The position numbers and the translations under genes were made by a program. The notes under the pieces are model-generated. The model was not told where the DNA came from, searched no databases, and saw only the letters and a list, made by a program, of their open reading frames with translations. From assembly GCF_017876545.1 (NCBI RefSeq), contig NZ_JAGIOD010000002.1, forward strand, positions 496,001-560,000: a stretch of DNA of 64,000 nucleotides, read 5' to 3'. This DNA is from Brachybacterium sacelli. Lineage in GTDB: Bacteria > Actinomycetota > Actinomycetes > Actinomycetales > Dermabacteraceae. Below, piece after piece: positions 61,054 through 64,000 of the stretch. Every line of letters begins with the position of its first letter. The stretch's first letter is position 1.

Positions 61054-62096
61054 AGGCTCACCAGCTTCTGCCGGCGCACGATGGCGATGAAGACCGGGGC
61101 GCCGATGAGGGCGGTGACGATGCCGACGTCGAGCTCGGCGGGCCGTGCGATGATCCGGCCGAGCACGTCGGCCGCTGTCAGCAGCACCGCTCCGGTCACT
61201 GCGCTGAAGGGCAGCAGCCAGCGATGGTCCACCCCGATCAGCAGGCGGCAGGCGTGCGGGACGACGAGGCCGACGAAGCCGATCGGGCCGGTCACGGCGG
61301 TGGCCGCGCCGCACAGCACCACGGCGCCGAGGGCGGCAACGGCTCGGGTGACCGCCACCCGCTCGCCGAGGCCGGCGGCCAGCTCGTCGCCCAGCGCCAG
61401 CGTGTTCAGCCCGCGCGAGCACAGCAGCGACAGCACGAATCCGGCGAGCAGGAACGGCGCGACCTGCTGCAGGGAGGCGTAGGTGCCGCCGCCCACGCCG
61501 CCGATCTGCCAGGAGCGCACGCTGTCGCCGATGTCGGAGCGCGGCAGCACCACGGCGCTGATGAACGAGGTCAGCGCCGCACCGGTTGCGGCGCCCGCCA
61601 GGGCCAGCTTCAGCGGGGTCGCCCCGCCCTGGCCGAGGGATCCCAGGACGTAGACGGCCGTGGCGGTCGCGGCGGCACCGAGGATCGCCACCCAGATGAA
61701 CGTCGAGGCGGCGGTGAGCCCGAAGTGGGCGATACCGATCACCACGGCGAGGGAGGCGCCGGTGTTGATGCCGAGGATCCCGGGATCGGCGAGGGGATTG
61801 CGGGTCACACCCTGCATGACCGCCCCGGAGACGCCGAGCGCGGCGCCCGCGAGCACGGCGAGCAGGGTGCGCGGGATGCGCTTGGCGACCGCGGCCGGGC
61901 CGAAGCCGTCCGTCGAGCCCCCGAAGGCGGCGAGGATGTCCTGCCCCCCGACGTCGCGGGAACCGATGGTCACTGACAGCGCGATGATCCCGGCGAGCAC
62001 CACGAGGCAGAGCGCCAGCCAGAGGGATCGAGCACGGGCCGACCGTCGCAGCGTGGCGGCGGTCGATCCGGGGGCGGCGCGGGTGGTCGAGGTCAT
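61050..62096 (-). CDS. FecCD-type iron-siderophore ABC permease
   Basis: A 348-residue permease with ten predicted helices: RIPRTLLAVLAGAALGVSGA, VMQGVTRNPLADPGILGINT and GPIGFVGLVVPHACRLLIGV are the FecCD family motifs. It begins 19 bases after the substrate-binding-protein stop at ATG 62096 and overlaps the next permease by GTGA. Together with that permease and the ATPase it forms the inner-membrane importer. Confidence 0.9.
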   Translation of the reverse strand: MTSTTRAAPGSTAATLRRSARARSLWLALCLVVLAGIIALSVTIGSRDVGGQDILAAFGGSTDGFGPAAVAKRIPRTLLAVLAGAALGVSGAVMQGVTRNPLADPGILGINTGASLAVVIGIAHFGLTAASTFIWVAILGAAATATAVYVLGSLGQGGATPLKLALAGAATGAALTSFISAVVLPRSDIGDSVRSWQIGGVGGGTYASLQQVAPFLLAGFVLSLLCSRGLNTLALGDELAAGLGERVAVTRAVAALGAVVLCGAATAVTGPIGFVGLVVPHACRLLIGVDHRWLLPFSAVTGAVLLTAADVLGRIIARPAELDVGIVTALIGAPVFIAIVRRQKLVSL

Positions 62097-62115
62097 GGAC
62101 GAGCGGGAGCCGTGA

Positions 62116-63156
62116 TCAGGCCGACGCCGAGGCTGCGCGGTCCAGCTCGGCCAGGTAGTCCTCGAGGATGTAGGGGATCGCCAGCGGGGTCGGGTTCGCG
62201 GCGGTGCCCAGAGGGCTGTCACCGGGCAGGTTCACCACCGCGCCGCTGGCGACCGCGGGCATCTGGGACAGCAGCGGATCGGCCGCCAGCGCCTCCAGCA
62301 GCGACTCGTCGCCGTAGGTCACGATGATCTCCACGTCGCCGAAGACGTCGGCGTTCTCGGCGCTCACCGTCGAGGAGAACTCCTCGGTCTCCTCGGAGGC
62401 CTTGACCACGCTCGGCGCGATGGTCATGCCGAGGTCCTCGAAGAACATCGTCCGGGTGTCGTGGGCGGTGTAGAAGCTGACCTCGGAGAGGTCGGTGGTG
62501 TCCACATGGGTCAGGAACATGACGTTCTTCCCGGCGATCGCCGGATGCGCGGCCGCGGCCTGTTCGATCTGGCCCTCGAGCTCGGCGACCAGCTCCTCGC
62601 CCTCGCTCGCCATGCCCATCGCGGTGGCGTTGACAGTGATCATGTCCCGCCAGGGCGTGCCCCAGGCGACCTCGGGATAGGGCACCGTGGGTGCGATCTG
62701 GGTGAGTGTGTCGTAGTCCTCCTGCGTGAGCCCGGAGTACGCCGCGAGGATCACCTCGGGGCCGGTGTCGGCCACGCCCTCGAAGTCGATGCTGTCGGAC
62801 TCGTCGAACAGCACCGGCGCCTGGGCGCCGAGCTCCTCGAGCTTCTCCTGGACCCAGGGCAGCAGCCCGTTGCTGTCGTCGTCGCCGAAGTTCGCCGCGG
62901 CCATGCCGGCCGGGACCACGCCGAGGGCCAGGGGGACCTCGTGATTGGCCCAGGCGACGGTGGTGACCACCGCGGGATCGGCCGGGACGGTGGTGGAGCC
63001 GAAGGCGTGCTCGACGGTGATCTCGGAGCCCTCGCCCGCCGGCTCCTCACCGTCCGAGGCCCCGGTCCCGGATGCGCCGCCGGAGGAGCAGCCGGCCAGG
63101 GCGGCGGCGAGGGCGAGCGAGGAGCCGGCGAAGAGTCGGCGGGAGATCTGAGCCAT
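62116..63156 (-). CDS. iron-siderophore ABC transporter substrate-binding lipoprotein
   Basis: A 346-residue lipoprotein: twin-Arg-bearing signal (SRRLFAGSSLALAAALAGCS) with lipobox LAGC, a Gly/Ser/Glu-rich tether, then a FhuD/FepB-like two-lobed fold (VEHAFGSTTVPADPAVVTTV; LALGVVPAGMAAANFG; GPEVILAAYSGLTQEDYDTL; NADVFGDVEIIVTYGDESLL). It binds ferric siderophore at the cell surface and delivers it to the permeases. Located beside the desferrioxamine genes, so ferrioxamine is the likely ligand. An IdeR-type iron box lies 171 bases upstream. Confidence 0.9.
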   Translation of the reverse strand: MAQISRRLFAGSSLALAAALAGCSSGGASGTGASDGEEPAGEGSEITVEHAFGSTTVPADPAVVTTVAWANHEVPLALGVVPAGMAAANFGDDDSNGLLPWVQEKLEELGAQAPVLFDESDSIDFEGVADTGPEVILAAYSGLTQEDYDTLTQIAPTVPYPEVAWGTPWRDMITVNATAMGMASEGEELVAELEGQIEQAAAAHPAIAGKNVMFLTHVDTTDLSEVSFYTAHDTRTMFFEDLGMTIAPSVVKASEETEEFSSTVSAENADVFGDVEIIVTYGDESLLEALAADPLLSQMPAVASGAVVNLPGDSPLGTAANPTPLAIPYILEDYLAELDRAASASA

Positions 63157-63326
63157 GAGGGGCCTTTCGGGATGCCGCGGGGACGCGGATCAGGGCACGG
63201 GCCGGGCGAGGGCCCGGGCGGAACGGGTGAGGCGATCCGTCGGAGGGTGCGGACGCCGCATGGACCCCGGTCGAGACGGCGGAAGGAGCCGGTGCCCGGC
63301 GCTGCCGGGACTCGTCGACCAGGGAC

Positions 63327-63345
63327 TAAGGGTTGCCTCACCAAA
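63327..63345. promoter_or_regulatory. IdeR/DtxR iron box of the siderophore uptake operon
   Basis: Minus-strand reading TTTGGTGAGGCAACCCTTA matches TTAGGTTAGGCTAACCTAA at 14 of 19 positions, with the central GAGGC/AACC core. 171 bases upstream of the binding-protein ATG. Confidence 0.7.
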
Positions 63346-63396
63346 GTTACGGCGCGGACGCCCCGGATCGCAAGCACGATCAGGTCACGGTCGCAC

Positions 63397-63460
63397 TGGC
63401 GTCCTGGCGTCCTGGCGTCCTGGCGTCCTGGCGTCCTGGCGTCCTGGCGTCCTGGCGTCC
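63397..63460. repeat. 8-bp x 8 simple sequence repeat
   Basis: Exactly eight uninterrupted copies of TGGCGTCC, then a diverged ninth (CGGACCCG). It lies 52 bases beyond the iron box, on the side away from the binding-protein gene, in non-coding DNA between that promoter and the stop of the LLM monooxygenase gene. Confidence 0.9.
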
Positions 63461-63520
63461 CGGACCCGTTCGCGGCCGGAGCGCCTCTCGTCGGCCCCGT
63501 TCTCCCGCAATCTCCCGCGA

Positions 63521-64000
63521 TCAGACCCCGACGCCCTCGAACGCCCCGCGGTACTGGGCGGCGGGATGCTCCGCGGGCAGCCGGTCCTCTCCGGTGAGCT
63601 GATGGCGCATCGTGCCGCGCCCCTCCGGGAGCCGGCCGCGCTCCCGGAGGATCGGCGAGACCAGCTCGGCGAAGTCCCGGACCGTGTCGAAGGAGTGGTA
63701 CTGGCGCAGGTTGATCCCGTCGATGCCGTCGACGTCGAGCCAGTGCTCGATCGCGTCGGCCACGACCTCCGGGGTCCCGGCGACGAAGAAGCGGTCCTGC
63801 CAGGCCTCGTCGACCGCGTCCAGGAGGTCCCCGACGGTCTGCTGGCCGCCTCGGCGACCCACGGGCGTGTCGGCCGGGAGCCCCTCGACCTCGAGCGCCT
63901 CGGCGATGGTCCGCTCCCGCGGGTGCTCGAGGGCATGGATCGGCACCGACTGGTGCACGAGCATCCCCTCTTGCGAGCGGTGCTCCTGATACTGCGCGAG
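63521..64000 (-). CDS. LLM-class flavin-dependent monooxygenase, C-terminal part (5' end beyond window)
   Basis: The last 159 residues of a luciferase-like (bacterial luciferase/NtaA-SnaA) monooxygenase; the frame is open to the right edge with no start inside. VGDLLDAVDEAWQDRFFVAG then TPEVVADAIEHWLDVDGIDG is the conserved C-terminal region, and FDTVRDFAELVSPILRERGR is typical of the NtaA/DszA subfamily, which uses reduced FMN from a separate reductase. The substrate cannot be told from this fragment. Confidence 0.85.
   Translation of the reverse strand, partial: LAQYQEHRSQEGMLVHQSVPIHALEHPRERTIAEALEVEGLPADTPVGRRGGQQTVGDLLDAVDEAWQDRFFVAGTPEVVADAIEHWLDVDGIDGINLRQYHSFDTVRDFAELVSPILRERGRLPEGRGTMRHQLTGEDRLPAEHPAAQYRGAFEGVGV

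Noticed and set aside
63397..63460. Direct-repeat array as a CRISPR
   Set aside because: Units are 8 bp and contiguous, with no spacers and no cas genes; it is a simple sequence repeat.

Overview
The window is high-GC DNA with strong G/C preference at third codon positions, dense gene packing and many ATGA/GTGA start-stop overlaps. This points to an actinomycete. A Mph(H)-like macrolide kinase (a type known from Brachybacterium faecium), IdeR/DtxR-type iron boxes, a hydroxamate (desferrioxamine-type) siderophore locus and an Rpf-like transglycosylase suggest Brachybacterium or another Dermabacteraceae. The genus is an inference from gene content. I saw no rRNA, tRNA, CRISPR array, transposase or prophage; this looks like ordinary chromosome rich in accessory metabolic and transport genes.

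Layout. 1-5.1 kb (minus): SDR-DinB-phosphotransferase genes chained by 4-base overlaps, then ArfB, an AraC regulator, a two-domain VOC protein and an edge-truncated MerR regulator. 5.3-12 kb: L-lactate dehydrogenase, a flavin reductase, a BCCT transporter overlapping a choline-sulfatase, and a cardiolipin-synthase-like protein. 12-20 kb: amidohydrolase plus sodium symporter, a TetR-controlled oxidoreductase pair with two visible operators, diacetyl/acetoin reductase and another MDR oxidoreductase. 20-25.6 kb (minus): betT-betB-betA, choline uptake and oxidation to glycine betaine, which complements the choline-sulfatase at 9 kb. 25.9-32.4 kb: small enzymes, an MFS exporter, a TDT-family transporter and an IclR regulator. 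32.5-38.4 kb: a two-subunit GMC dehydrogenase, a universal stress protein and a complete TctCBA transporter. 38.5-46.1 kb: a SurA-like lipoprotein, a TipA-like regulator with a perfect palindrome in its promoter, a GPH transporter/Gfo-Idh/TIM-barrel sugar operon and an Rpf-like protein. 46.4-52 kb: macrolide kinase, truncated globin, YhhN protein, TerC behind a probable manganese riboswitch, a Rho-N-type small protein and a baeRF-family protein. 52.2-63.5 kb: the siderophore island. It holds an iron-box-controlled desA-desB-desCD biosynthetic operon, in which DesC and DesD are fused, a facing ATP-grasp ligase, and a four-gene ABC uptake operon with its own iron box and an 8-bp x 8 repeat beside its promoter. 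The right edge holds the C-terminal part of an LLM-class flavin monooxygenase.

Working together: osmoprotection (choline sulfate to choline to betaine, with two BCCT carriers), iron (synthesis and uptake under one regulator), possible sugar 3-oxidation (GMC pair plus keto-sugar cluster), and envelope/resuscitation genes that share an upstream motif.
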